Assembly (NCBI GenBank): GCA_019416265.1
Contig: DXXQ01000162.1
Coordinates: 1-5,773 of the forward strand
Direction: 5' to 3'
Source: Clostridiales bacterium
GTDB taxonomy: Bacteria; Bacillota; Clostridia; Lachnospirales; Lachnospiraceae
Length of the DNA stretch: 5,773 bases
The notes beneath the pieces are model-generated. The model was not told the origin of the DNA. It searched no databases and saw only the letters and a program-made list of their open reading frames with translations. The position numbers and the translations under genes were made by a program. This document shows, piece by piece, positions 1-5,770 of this stretch. Position 1 is the first letter of the stretch. Each line of letters starts with the position of its first letter.

Positions 1-137
1 GAACCACTTCTTTTATTTGTACTTTCTTTCGCAGAGTTTTAACATCTGTGGAAGTTTCGCTTTTGTGGAAATGAATCTTTTTTTCAGAATCACCTTCCCT
101 TATCTCTCATGCCCTTATACGATGTTTCCATATGTTC

Positions 138-167
138 ATTATAAAAGGCATTCCCCCGAAAAATCAA
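138..167 (-). promoter_or_regulatory. Leftward sigma-A-type promoter
   Basis: Read on the minus strand, TTGATT (162-167) is followed after 18 bases by a perfect TATAAT (138-143). This is a near-consensus housekeeping promoter that would start transcription around base 131 and run out of the left edge. No convincing start codon follows inside the window, so the driven gene would have a leader of at least about 130 nt or start just beyond the edge. It lies downstream of the operon terminator, so it is probably the promoter of a separate transcription unit. The call is by motif match only. Confidence 0.5.
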
Positions 168-183
168 CCCTGATTTTTTATCC

Positions 184-196
184 GTATGAAACATAC
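184..196. promoter_or_regulatory. Short palindrome GTATG-AAA-CATAC upstream of the leftward promoter
   Basis: A perfect 5-3-5 inverted repeat lies 16 bases upstream of the -35 element of the leftward promoter. That is a plausible position for an activator or regulator binding site. A 13-base palindrome of this kind can also arise by chance in A+T-rich DNA. The regulator is unknown and no second copy was seen in the window. Confidence 0.25.
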
Positions 197-355
197 CATC
201 ACACAAAATTTACTTTTGCATAAAATATACTTCATCGTCCCGCAAATGTCCCTCAACTCCGTATTGCAGCCCCAAAACGAGTGCAGTTTCTTACGTTTCT
301 CACTTTCCCCGGTTCTGTAAGCGCCGTAAACGTTAATGCCGCAAAACGCACGTAA

Positions 356-396
356 AAAAAGGATATGCAGATAAATCCATTTCGCATATCCTTTTT
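356..396. terminator. Bidirectional intrinsic terminator closing the operon
   Basis: A perfect 13-bp inverted repeat (356-368 paired with 384-396; arm AAAAAGGATATGC) encloses a 15-base loop. Read leftward, it starts 32 bases after the ATPase stop codon and ends in a run of seven T residues, the classical Rho-independent layout. Read rightward, the second arm also ends in T5 followed by a T-rich stretch, so it could stop transcripts coming from the left too. Its position marks the 3' end of the five-gene leftward operon. Confidence 0.85.
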
Positions 397-427
397 CTGT
401 GTTTTTTTGTTTTATGTTTCAGTTTTA

Positions 428-1930
428 TTATGCCATCAGCGTTCCTATTTCACCGCTGACTTCTTCGTAGTTTTTTGCCACCGTATTCAGATTATCAATT
501 TCACCTGTGATCTTCTGATCCTTAAATACCAGGATTCTCCTTGCAAGGGTGATCAATTCCGGCATATCAGAAGAAATCAGGATAATTGATTTTCCTTCCT
601 CCTTGGCAAGATTCCAGATCAGATCGTGAATATATTTTTTTGCCCCTACATCGACGCCTACCGTTGGCTCGTCAATGATCAATATGTCGCAATTTGCAGC
701 CAGCCATTTGCCAATGCTGACCTTTTGCTGATTGCCTCCTGACAGACTGCCCACCTTTGTCTCTCTGGACGGGGTTTTAATTTTCATCTTATCAATCATG
801 TAATCGACAGTTTTCTGTTCCTCTGAAATATTGATCTTGCGGAACTTATTGATAAGACTGGACCAGACAGTGATCGTTGTATTCGTTCCGACAGATGCAT
901 CCAGCATCAGTCCTTCTTCTTTACGGTTTTCTGTTACATAGCCGATCTTGTATTTTTCCAGAGCATCCTGGATGGAATGGATTTCTGCCTTTTGACCTTT
1001 TATATAAATTTCTCCGGAATCCATCTTATCTGCCCCCACAAGAAGTCTTACCAGCTCCGTTCTTCCTGAACCAACCAGACCGTAAAATCCCAGAATCTCG
1101 CCTTTTTTCAGGCTGAAATTCACCTTATCAAACTGTCCGTAGGTTGAAATATCCTTCGCTTCCAGCACAATCTCATCCTGAATGTTAAGGAATCCCAGAT
1201 GCTCCTGTTCCTCCTCGCGTCCGATCATCATTTTGACAATGTCCTGTCTCTCAATGCCTGCGCAGTCCTTTGTTCCCACATATTTTCCATCGCGAAGTAC
1301 GGAAACCTTGTCGCAAAGTTCCAGCACTTCCTCAATCTTATGGGATACAAAGATAACTGCAACATTCTGCTCTTTCAGTTTTTTGACAATTTTAATCAGA
1401 TTACTGCTCTCGTAGCTGGTGAGGGATGAAGTCGGCTCATCCAGAAGAATATATTTCGCATTGGAAGATAAGGCCTTCGCAATCTGGATCAGCTGTTTCT
1501 GAGCAGCCGTCAGATGCTCTATTTTATCTGTGGGACTTATGGAAAGTCCCACAATCTTCAGGTATTTCTCTGCCGTTTCATTAATTTTTTTCCAGTCAAC
1601 ATTGATTCCCTTCTTAAAGTGATCCAGTCTGTCGAGAATAATGTTTTCTGCAACTGTAGCATCCGGAATTACCTGTATTTCCTGGCTCACCATATTGATA
1701 TCATGATCGACTGCATCACGGAAGTTTTTCATTATGACTTTTTTCCCGTCCAGATACATTTCACCTTCATCCGGATGGTAAATGCCTGTGATAATTTTCA
1801 TCAGTGTGGATTTTCCCGCACCATTCTCTCCCATTAATGCATGGATCTCTCCTGGTTTAAAAGTAAGCGATACATCATCCAATGCTCTGACACCGGGAAA
1901 AATTTTACTGATATGTTTTAATTCCAACAT
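428..1930 (-). CDS. Sugar ABC transporter ATP-binding protein, RbsA/MglA type (two ATPase domains)
   Basis: This is the cytoplasmic energy-coupling subunit of a CUT2-class sugar importer; it hydrolyses ATP to drive the adjacent permease. The 500-residue length is typical of the tandem-domain RbsA/MglA/XylG/RhaT group. Domain 1 has Walker A GENGAGKST (34-42), a degenerate signature around LTAAQKQ (140-146), Walker B ILLDEPT (161-167) and H-loop His197. Domain 2 has the lysine-lacking P-loop GLVGSGRT (284-291), a canonical signature LSGGNQQK (396-403), Walker B ILIIDEPT (416-423) and Ser454 at the usual H-loop position. The loss of Lys and His in domain 2 is normal for this group, which has one degenerate site. 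The ATG start has GGAGG (1939-1943) 8 bases upstream. It is the last gene of the operon, 41 bases after the binding protein and followed by a terminator. The family call is firm; the sugar cannot be read from this subunit. Confidence 0.95.
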   Translation of the reverse strand: MLELKHISKIFPGVRALDDVSLTFKPGEIHALMGENGAGKSTLMKIITGIYHPDEGEMYLDGKKVIMKNFRDAVDHDINMVSQEIQVIPDATVAENIILDRLDHFKKGINVDWKKINETAEKYLKIVGLSISPTDKIEHLTAAQKQLIQIAKALSSNAKYILLDEPTSSLTSYESSNLIKIVKKLKEQNVAVIFVSHKIEEVLELCDKVSVLRDGKYVGTKDCAGIERQDIVKMMIGREEEQEHLGFLNIQDEIVLEAKDISTYGQFDKVNFSLKKGEILGFYGLVGSGRTELVRLLVGADKMDSGEIYIKGQKAEIHSIQDALEKYKIGYVTENRKEEGLMLDASVGTNTTITVWSSLINKFRKINISEEQKTVDYMIDKMKIKTPSRETKVGSLSGGNQQKVSIGKWLAANCDILIIDEPTVGVDVGAKKYIHDLIWNLAKEEGKSIILISSDMPELITLARRILVFKDQKITGEIDNLNTVAKNYEEVSGEIGTLMA

Positions 1931-1971
1931 TTATGATACCTCCATAGTTTGCGCCAGCCTTTCCAGAGCCG

Positions 1972-3000
1972 TTATTTTGTCAGATATTCTGTCGGAAGCT
2001 TCTCTAAGATTTCCTGTGTTACTGCTTCCAGATCTTCTGCATAGGAATTCATATTGTCTTTTGTTACCAGAACAATACCGGAGTCGATGAAATACTGATC
2101 GTCTTTTACAGTATAGCCTTCTCCCATAAGTTTGAGAGCCATACAGGAAATATATCCGTGTCCTTCAGAGTTCTGGGCGATCGTTGCGTCGATGACGCCG
2201 TCCTCAATACCTTTCATAACGCCGGAGTCTGTGTCGATACCGATTGCATAAATGTGTTTTGCGTCTTTCTGTTTTGCATAAAAGTCTGTTAATGTCTGTG
2301 TCATACCAACGCTGCTGATCATACCTGTACAAATGATTCCGTCAATCTCATCAAGGTTTGCGGAAATAGCGCTCTCAATCTTACTTACTGCTTCTTCCTG
2401 TGTTTTGATACCTGCGATCTCCTGCACGATCTCAACATCCGGGTACTGGGCAACAACTTCTTCGATACCTTCTTTACGGAGAGCTGTGTTCGGGTCTTCC
2501 AGAACTTCCAGAACATTTAAGATCTTACCTTTTCCTCCCATCATTTCGATCAGGGCCTCTGTTGCGTCTTTTGCAGCCTGTTTTACGTCTGTGGCTACTG
2601 CAAAGGAAGCAGCGGTAGGTTTCGCTGTATCTGTACCAAAGTTAATTACATTTACACCCATTTTTTCATGAATTTCTTCATAAAGTCCGTTTGCGCCTGA
2701 TGCGTCGCATGGATAAATAGAAAGCGCGTTCACACCCTGAGCAACCAGAGCCTCAACTTTTTCATTTTCACTTGCCTGTGTCCAGTCCGGTCCGATCTGA
2801 ATGATAACTTCGGTATCCTGTTCTTCCATGAACTTTTCCACACCTTTTTTTACTTCATCGAAATACGGATGCGGCGCCGGAGCATACCACGCAATCTTTG
2901 AATCTGCTGCGTGTACCGGTTCTGCATTAACTAGAACGCCTGCCATTCCCCCAACAACAATTGCTCCGCATAAAAATGTAGCCATCATTTTTTTCATCAT
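1972..3000 (-). CDS. Secreted sugar-binding protein of a CUT2 ABC importer (Peripla_BP_4 type)
   Basis: This extracytoplasmic receptor captures the sugar and delivers it to the neighbouring permease. The 342 residues fit the ribose/rhamnose/AI-2 binding-protein fold. The N-terminus is a signal peptide: basic MMKKMM, a hydrophobic stretch at about 7-24, and a likely signal peptidase I site after VHA (29-31). Mature-protein hallmarks include PHPYFDEV (43-50), YPCDASGA (96-103, where the family carries a ligand-contacting Asp), an RKEGIEEVVAQYPD segment (175-188) and IGIDTDSG...IAQNSEGHG (253-282). No lipobox is present; the only early Cys (Cys11, in TFLC) has the wrong context, which is unusual for a Gram-positive receptor. 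The first ATG is preferred because AAGGAGG (3009-3015) lies 8 bases upstream, although a second ATG follows immediately. It sits between permease and ATPase genes. Rhamnose or another deoxysugar is suggested only by the mutarotase in the operon. Confidence 0.92.
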   Translation of the reverse strand: MMKKMMATFLCGAIVVGGMAGVLVNAEPVHAADSKIAWYAPAPHPYFDEVKKGVEKFMEEQDTEVIIQIGPDWTQASENEKVEALVAQGVNALSIYPCDASGANGLYEEIHEKMGVNVINFGTDTAKPTAASFAVATDVKQAAKDATEALIEMMGGKGKILNVLEVLEDPNTALRKEGIEEVVAQYPDVEIVQEIAGIKTQEEAVSKIESAISANLDEIDGIICTGMISSVGMTQTLTDFYAKQKDAKHIYAIGIDTDSGVMKGIEDGVIDATIAQNSEGHGYISCMALKLMGEGYTVKDDQYFIDSGIVLVTKDNMNSYAEDLEAVTQEILEKLPTEYLTK

Positions 3001-3008
3001 ACCTTCGT

Positions 3009-3015
3009 CCTCCTT
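3009..3015 (-). promoter_or_regulatory. Strong ribosome binding site of the binding-protein gene
   Basis: AAGGAGG is a perfect anti-16S match 8 bases before the first of two consecutive ATG codons, and it selects base 3000 as the start. It is the strongest site in the operon. This fits the need for far more receptor than permease or ATPase, even though all appear to share one transcript. Confidence 0.7.
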
Positions 3016-3043
3016 ATATAGTTTTTGTATTAAAAAATAATGA

Positions 3044-3081
3044 TGTTCTAAATCACGAACAGCCTTTAATGTGTGCTGTTC
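3044..3081 (-). promoter_or_regulatory. Two mutually exclusive small hairpins at the permease/binding-protein junction
   Basis: In the leftward transcript, GAACAGC (3075-3081) can pair with GCTGTTC (3057-3063) across an 11-base loop that contains the permease stop codon. The same second arm can instead pair as TGTTC (3057-3061) with GAACA (3044-3048) across 8 bases, and an A/T-rich stretch follows. Such a junction could shape mRNA stability or partial read-through, and so the receptor-to-permease ratio. The stems are short (7 and 5 bp) and no folding energy was computed, so the role is inference. Confidence 0.25.
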
Positions 3082-4073
3082 TGCCCCTTTTTCAGTCCCT
3101 GTTTTAATTTGTAGCCTTTGATCAGATCCTTAATGCTGTCAAGAGATACGGCCAGTAATAAGATCAGTCCAAGGTATGCCTGCTCAAAGTAAATGTTTGC
3201 GTTCAGCATAACAAGTCCGTTCTTTACCATAACGATCAGGAAGCCGGCAAAGAAAATACCGATGGCGTTAAATACACCGCCTTTTAAAGCAACACCGCCG
3301 ATCACGGCTACCGCAAAGGAGATGACCATCCAGTCAACGCCCGTAGACGGCTGCGCGGAACCTGTTCTGGAAATCCAGAGAAGTCCTGCGATCGCTGCGA
3401 AAAATCCTGAACCGATATTTGCAAGTACGATCATCTTGTTCGTGTTTACACCTGACATCTTCGCAGCTTCCACATTTCCGCCTGTTGCAAGCACCCGACG
3501 TCCTGTAACCGTAAACCGGAAGAGGTATCCCAGTACGATCAGCGCCAGAGCTGCAAGCCAGAGAAGATATGGAATTCCCAGAAAGCCTTCTCTTCCGATA
3601 AAGGTAAAGTTCTCAGGAATCTCATTGTAAGGAAAACCCTGGGAAATTCCGTTGATCAGACCCTGGAAGATGAAGGATGTTGCCAGCGTTACAACAAAGG
3701 AATTCAGCTTCAGCCCGGTAATAACAAGGCCGTTTACCGCTCCTGTTGCGATACCTACCAGAAGTCCTACAAGGATTGCCGCCAATGAAGAAAAATGCAG
3801 TTCCTGCATACAGTATCCTGCAACGACTACAGTCAGCCCGCCCATGTAGCCAAGGGCAAGGTTCATTCCCCCTACGATCACTACGAGACCCTGGGCGATC
3901 GCGATAAAGATATAAATTGCTGCTGTTCTGCTCATGTTGAACAGGTTGTAGGAAGTTAAGAAGCTATCTGAAAATGCAGTAAAAATCGCCCCCAGGATCA
4001 ATACGGCAATGATAACTGTAACTTCCCCCCTGGCAAACAGCCTTTTGATTCCACTTGATTGTTTATTGTTCAT
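3066..4073 (-). CDS. Sugar ABC transporter permease, RbsC type
   Basis: This is the membrane subunit of the sugar importer (BPD_transp_2 family). It should form a homodimer, because the window holds only one permease gene. The numbering that follows starts from a TTG three codons upstream of the chosen ATG. Hydrophobic segments lie near 21-38, 54-72, 78-92, 98-122, 127-145, 170-190, 217-238, 251-265, 270-293 and 300-315. Family hallmarks include VGGMNLALGYMGGL (70-83), the cytoplasmic coupling-loop motif TGRRVLATGGNVEAAKMSG (193-211) and IGGVALKGG (261-269). The tail is basic and hydrophilic. The reading frame can open at TTG (4082) or at ATG (4073). AGAGAGG (4083-4089) abuts the TTG but lies 9 bases before the ATG, so the ATG start (335 residues) is preferred. 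The gene lies 33 bases after the URO-D-like gene and 65 bases before the receptor gene. Substrate is not readable from the sequence. Confidence 0.93.
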   Translation of the reverse strand: MNNKQSSGIKRLFARGEVTVIIAVLILGAIFTAFSDSFLTSYNLFNMSRTAAIYIFIAIAQGLVVIVGGMNLALGYMGGLTVVVAGYCMQELHFSSLAAILVGLLVGIATGAVNGLVITGLKLNSFVVTLATSFIFQGLINGISQGFPYNEIPENFTFIGREGFLGIPYLLWLAALALIVLGYLFRFTVTGRRVLATGGNVEAAKMSGVNTNKMIVLANIGSGFFAAIAGLLWISRTGSAQPSTGVDWMVISFAVAVIGGVALKGGVFNAIGIFFAGFLIVMVKNGLVMLNANIYFEQAYLGLILLLAVSLDSIKDLIKGYKLKQGLKKGQNSTH

Positions 4074-4082
4074 TTTTGCCAA

Positions 4083-4089
4083 CCTCTCT
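4083..4089 (-). promoter_or_regulatory. Ribosome binding site that decides the permease start
   Basis: AGAGAGG ends directly against an upstream in-frame TTG (4080-4082) but stands 9 bases before an in-frame ATG (4071-4073). Ribosome spacing therefore favours the ATG and a product three residues shorter than the longest frame. Confidence 0.55.
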
Positions 4090-4106
4090 TGTCTTACTCG
4101 CTCATT

Positions 4107-5348
4107 CTACTTTCTCGAATCTGCCACCGCCTGATACATTGCGATAATATTTTCCGGCGGTACGTCCGGCATGATATTGTGTTCCTGATTAAACACGAAG
4201 CCGCCGTCCTGATTAAAGATGTCGATCATTCTCCGTGAATATTCATATACCTCTTTCGGCGTTGCCCGGTTTAAAATCGTTCTTGTGTTGCATCCGCCGC
4301 CCCAGAAGGTAATGTCTTTTCCGAACTCCCGCTTTAATACCTCCGGATCCATCTGGTAAGCCGTTGTCTGTACCGGATTGAGTACATCGTATCCGGCATC
4401 GATCAGATCCGGGATGATTGGGTACAGAGAGCCGCAGGAGTGAAGGAACGTCTTCATCTTGCTGTGCTTATGTACATACTCGTTCAGCTGTGTGTGATAA
4501 GGCTTAAACAGCTTCTGATATTTTTCCCGTGACATGAACATTCCCGTATCCATGCCAAGGTCATCCCCGAATCTCAGGATATCAACAATATCGCCAACCG
4601 TCTCGCATACTTTCTCCAGAGTAGCCATATGGCGTATCATCAGCTGCTCCACAAGAGCCTGTACGTTTTCCTCGTCTGCGTAGGTATCCATTAAGAAGTT
4701 GTCAATCCTTCTCAGGAAGGTACCCCACTCGAACAGGTTACATCCGCAGGTGATCATCAGCGCCCTGTCTGTACTTTCGCGAAGCTTCAACGTTTTTTCT
4801 CTCAGAGTTTTGTAAAAATCCTTATCCCCTGCGTGATCCCATGGACTGTGTACCAGGGCACTCCATAAAACCTTCCCCATCTGATGATCCAGATCGCTGA
4901 AATCGTCCGGATAGTCGTCTACATACGGGAAATATGTCTGGTCAAAAAACGTTGCTCCCACCGGCATTTTTGCAATGAGAGTGCCTTCCTTGTCGTGAAC
5001 CAGGTAATCGCCATTGGGCTGTTTTTCCGGGTGGAACCAATTTGGATAATGACCAATGGAACCATCTGCCAGAGTAACCTCATGCCAGTCCTCGTCCTTG
5101 TCGTTAAATGCCCGTCCAATATCAATGACATCCACACCGAATTTATCCAGGATTTCCATCTCCGGCTGCGCTACCTGCTGCACCACATCGAAAATCCTTG
5201 TCTGCCCTGTTGTCATACCAAGATATTTTTTTAAATTATTGTAAGCGATCGCAGATATTCCGGAACTTGGCGTTCCCCCCAAATCCAGCGGCACGTAATC
5301 CGGCTGCTTATGATTGATCGCCGCTAAAACTCTTTCCCTTGATGTCAT
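4107..5348 (-). CDS. Uroporphyrinogen decarboxylase (URO-D) superfamily protein, methyltransferase-like; substrate unknown
   Basis: The 413-residue protein belongs to the URO-D TIM-barrel superfamily, which includes HemE and the zinc-dependent corrinoid methyltransferases (MtaA, CmuA and O-demethylase relatives). It opens with the usual TSRERVLAAINHKQPDYVP (2-20) and has GDDLG (261-265), FLHSCGSLYP (301-310) and GGCNTRTIL (351-359), then a C-terminal FNQEHNIMPDVPPENI block (386-401). His303, Cys305 and Cys353 match the His-x-Cys...Cys zinc-ligand pattern of the methyltransferase branch. The arginine-rich MRQAGR-type motif of true uroporphyrinogen decarboxylase is absent, so a heme role is unlikely. 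The start has AAAGGGG (5358-5364) 9 bases upstream. It lies 39 bases after the mutarotase and just ahead of the transporter genes, so a role in metabolising the imported sugar or glycoside is likely. No corrinoid-protein gene is seen. Superfamily is certain; reaction is not. Confidence 0.88.
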   Translation of the reverse strand: MTSRERVLAAINHKQPDYVPLDLGGTPSSGISAIAYNNLKKYLGMTTGQTRIFDVVQQVAQPEMEILDKFGVDVIDIGRAFNDKDEDWHEVTLADGSIGHYPNWFHPEKQPNGDYLVHDKEGTLIAKMPVGATFFDQTYFPYVDDYPDDFSDLDHQMGKVLWSALVHSPWDHAGDKDFYKTLREKTLKLRESTDRALMITCGCNLFEWGTFLRRIDNFLMDTYADEENVQALVEQLMIRHMATLEKVCETVGDIVDILRFGDDLGMDTGMFMSREKYQKLFKPYHTQLNEYVHKHSKMKTFLHSCGSLYPIIPDLIDAGYDVLNPVQTTAYQMDPEVLKREFGKDITFWGGGCNTRTILNRATPKEVYEYSRRMIDIFNQDGGFVFNQEHNIMPDVPPENIIAMYQAVADSRK

Positions 5349-5357
5349 AATTGAATT

Positions 5358-5364
5358 CCCCTTT
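5358..5364 (-). promoter_or_regulatory. Ribosome binding site of the URO-D-like gene
   Basis: AAAGGGG lies 9 bases before the ATG at 5346-5348 and supports that start. It falls in the 39-base gap after the mutarotase stop codon, so the two genes are translated independently. Confidence 0.5.
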
Positions 5365-5387
5365 CAAAAATTGACGTTATACTGGAG

Positions 5388-5711
5388 TCAGTCTAAGTGG
5401 TAAACCTCCTCCATTTCACCCCACCATTCTCCTTCTTTTGCTGATTCTACCGGCATCTGGCACGGGTCTGTTTCCTTCCACCATTCTCTGGTTTTCGGAT
5501 CCTCAGCCATCTTTTTCATATCCTCTTCATAATTCGTTCCCACATATTCATAGTAGCTGAATAAGTATCCATCCCTGTAATAAATAGAGTAATTCTGGAT
5601 ATTACACTTCTTGATCATAGCGTTGATCTCCGGCCATGGATTAGCATGCAGCTTTTTATATTTTTCCAGATATTCTTCTTTTACTCTTATAACCTGTCCA
5701 AATCTTTGCAT
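5388..5711 (-). CDS. rhaM: L-rhamnose mutarotase family protein (RhaM/RhaU, formerly DUF718)
   Basis: Proteins of this family interconvert the alpha and beta anomers of L-rhamnose in the cytoplasm, giving the isomerase its preferred form. The 107-residue length matches E. coli RhaM (about 104). Conserved features are Tyr18 and His22 in EKYKKLHANPWPEI (16-29), with His22 corresponding to the catalytic histidine; WPE (26-28); NYSIYYRDGYLFSYYEY (40-56), like the family's NYxIY block; REWWKETDPCQMP (75-87) with the paired tryptophans; and a C-terminal EMEEVYHLD (99-107). The start ATG has AAGGAG (5719-5724) 7 bases upstream. It appears to be the first gene of the operon. In rhizobia the homologue RhaU is encoded with a rhamnose ABC transporter, which matches this context. 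The real substrate may be another 6-deoxysugar, since no rhaA, rhaB or rhaD is in the window. Confidence 0.9.
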   Translation of the reverse strand: MQRFGQVIRVKEEYLEKYKKLHANPWPEINAMIKKCNIQNYSIYYRDGYLFSYYEYVGTNYEEDMKKMAEDPKTREWWKETDPCQMPVESAKEGEWWGEMEEVYHLD

Positions 5712-5718
5712 ACGTTAA

Positions 5719-5724
5719 CTCCTT
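5719..5724 (-). promoter_or_regulatory. Ribosome binding site of the mutarotase gene
   Basis: AAGGAG lies 7 bases before the ATG at 5709-5711, within an A-rich leader, and fixes the start of the first gene of the operon. Confidence 0.6.
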
Positions 5725-5731
5725 TTTTATT

Positions 5732-5746
5732 TAGTAAGCGGTTCTT
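5732..5746. promoter_or_regulatory. LacI/CcpA-like operator candidate in the operon leader
   Basis: TAGTAAGCGGTTCTT matches the catabolite-responsive-element consensus WTGNAANCGNWNNCW at all but two positions (the second base and the C near the end). It holds the AAnCGnTT core shared by LacI/GalR-family operators. It lies between the TATAAT element and the ribosome binding site of the first gene, where a bound repressor would block elongation. This would fit glucose repression or control by a sugar-specific LacI-type regulator, but the flanking arms are only partly symmetric. Confidence 0.35.
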
Positions 5747-5764
5747 CTGTTTCCTGTTAATCCC

Positions 5765-5770
5765 ATTATA
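5765..5770 (-). promoter_or_regulatory. -10 element (TATAAT) of the probable operon promoter
   Basis: A perfect TATAAT on the minus strand lies 53 bases upstream of the mutarotase ATG and would start transcription near base 5758. The expected -35 element would be at roughly 5787-5793, beyond the window, so the promoter cannot be confirmed. The short leader with its own ribosome binding site supports this being the start of the operon rather than an internal junction. Confidence 0.4.

Larger units (their letters stand above)
1..355. other. Gene-free intergenic/leader region
   Basis: No convincing coding region was found on either strand. The longest plus-strand reading frame (17-223) is rich in Phe and Tyr, has no ribosome binding site and resembles no family I know. 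Minus-strand frames near the left edge are either closed by stops after 13-26 codons or open without a usable start codon. What the region does hold is a good leftward promoter (138-167), a short palindrome just upstream of it (184-196), and the downstream flank of the operon terminator. It is best read as the spacer between the transporter operon and another leftward unit that begins beyond base 1. Confidence 0.6.

Noticed and set aside
47..70. Direct repeat TGTGGAA (two copies, 17 bases apart)
   Set aside because: Seven-base copies in non-coding A/T-rich DNA with no further symmetry or third unit; chance is likely.
17..223. Plus-strand reading frame of 68 codons in the left non-coding region
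   Set aside because: It has no ribosome binding site, a Phe/Tyr-rich composition typical of translated A/T-rich spacer, no recognisable family, and it runs across the leftward promoter.
316..330. Possible catabolite-responsive element beginning TGTAAGCG
   Set aside because: Only the left half fits the consensus; the right half fails at its conserved positions, and the site is about 150 bases from the nearest promoter.
1514..1837. Plus-strand 107-codon frame opposite the ATPase gene
   Set aside because: It is antisense to conserved ATPase sequence (including the Walker A region) and has no ribosome binding site or family resemblance.
3193..3630. Plus-strand 145-codon frame opposite the permease gene
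   Set aside because: It is antisense to a conserved membrane protein and Pro/Ile/Thr-rich, as expected for the complement of such a gene; not a real protein.
4919..5137. Minus-strand 72-codon frame inside the URO-D-like gene
   Set aside because: It lies wholly within the well-supported gene in another frame on the same strand and has no family resemblance; it is a shadow.
4107..5348. Annotation as heme-pathway uroporphyrinogen decarboxylase (hemE)
   Set aside because: The N-terminal porphyrin-site arginine motif is missing, zinc-ligand residues of the methyltransferase branch are present, the protein is longer than typical HemE, and no other heme gene is nearby.
5376..5404. Possible internal promoter TTTACC-17-TATAAC between the mutarotase and the URO-D-like gene
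   Set aside because: The -35 box matches only four of six positions, and the short gap with no terminator is adequately explained by operon read-through.
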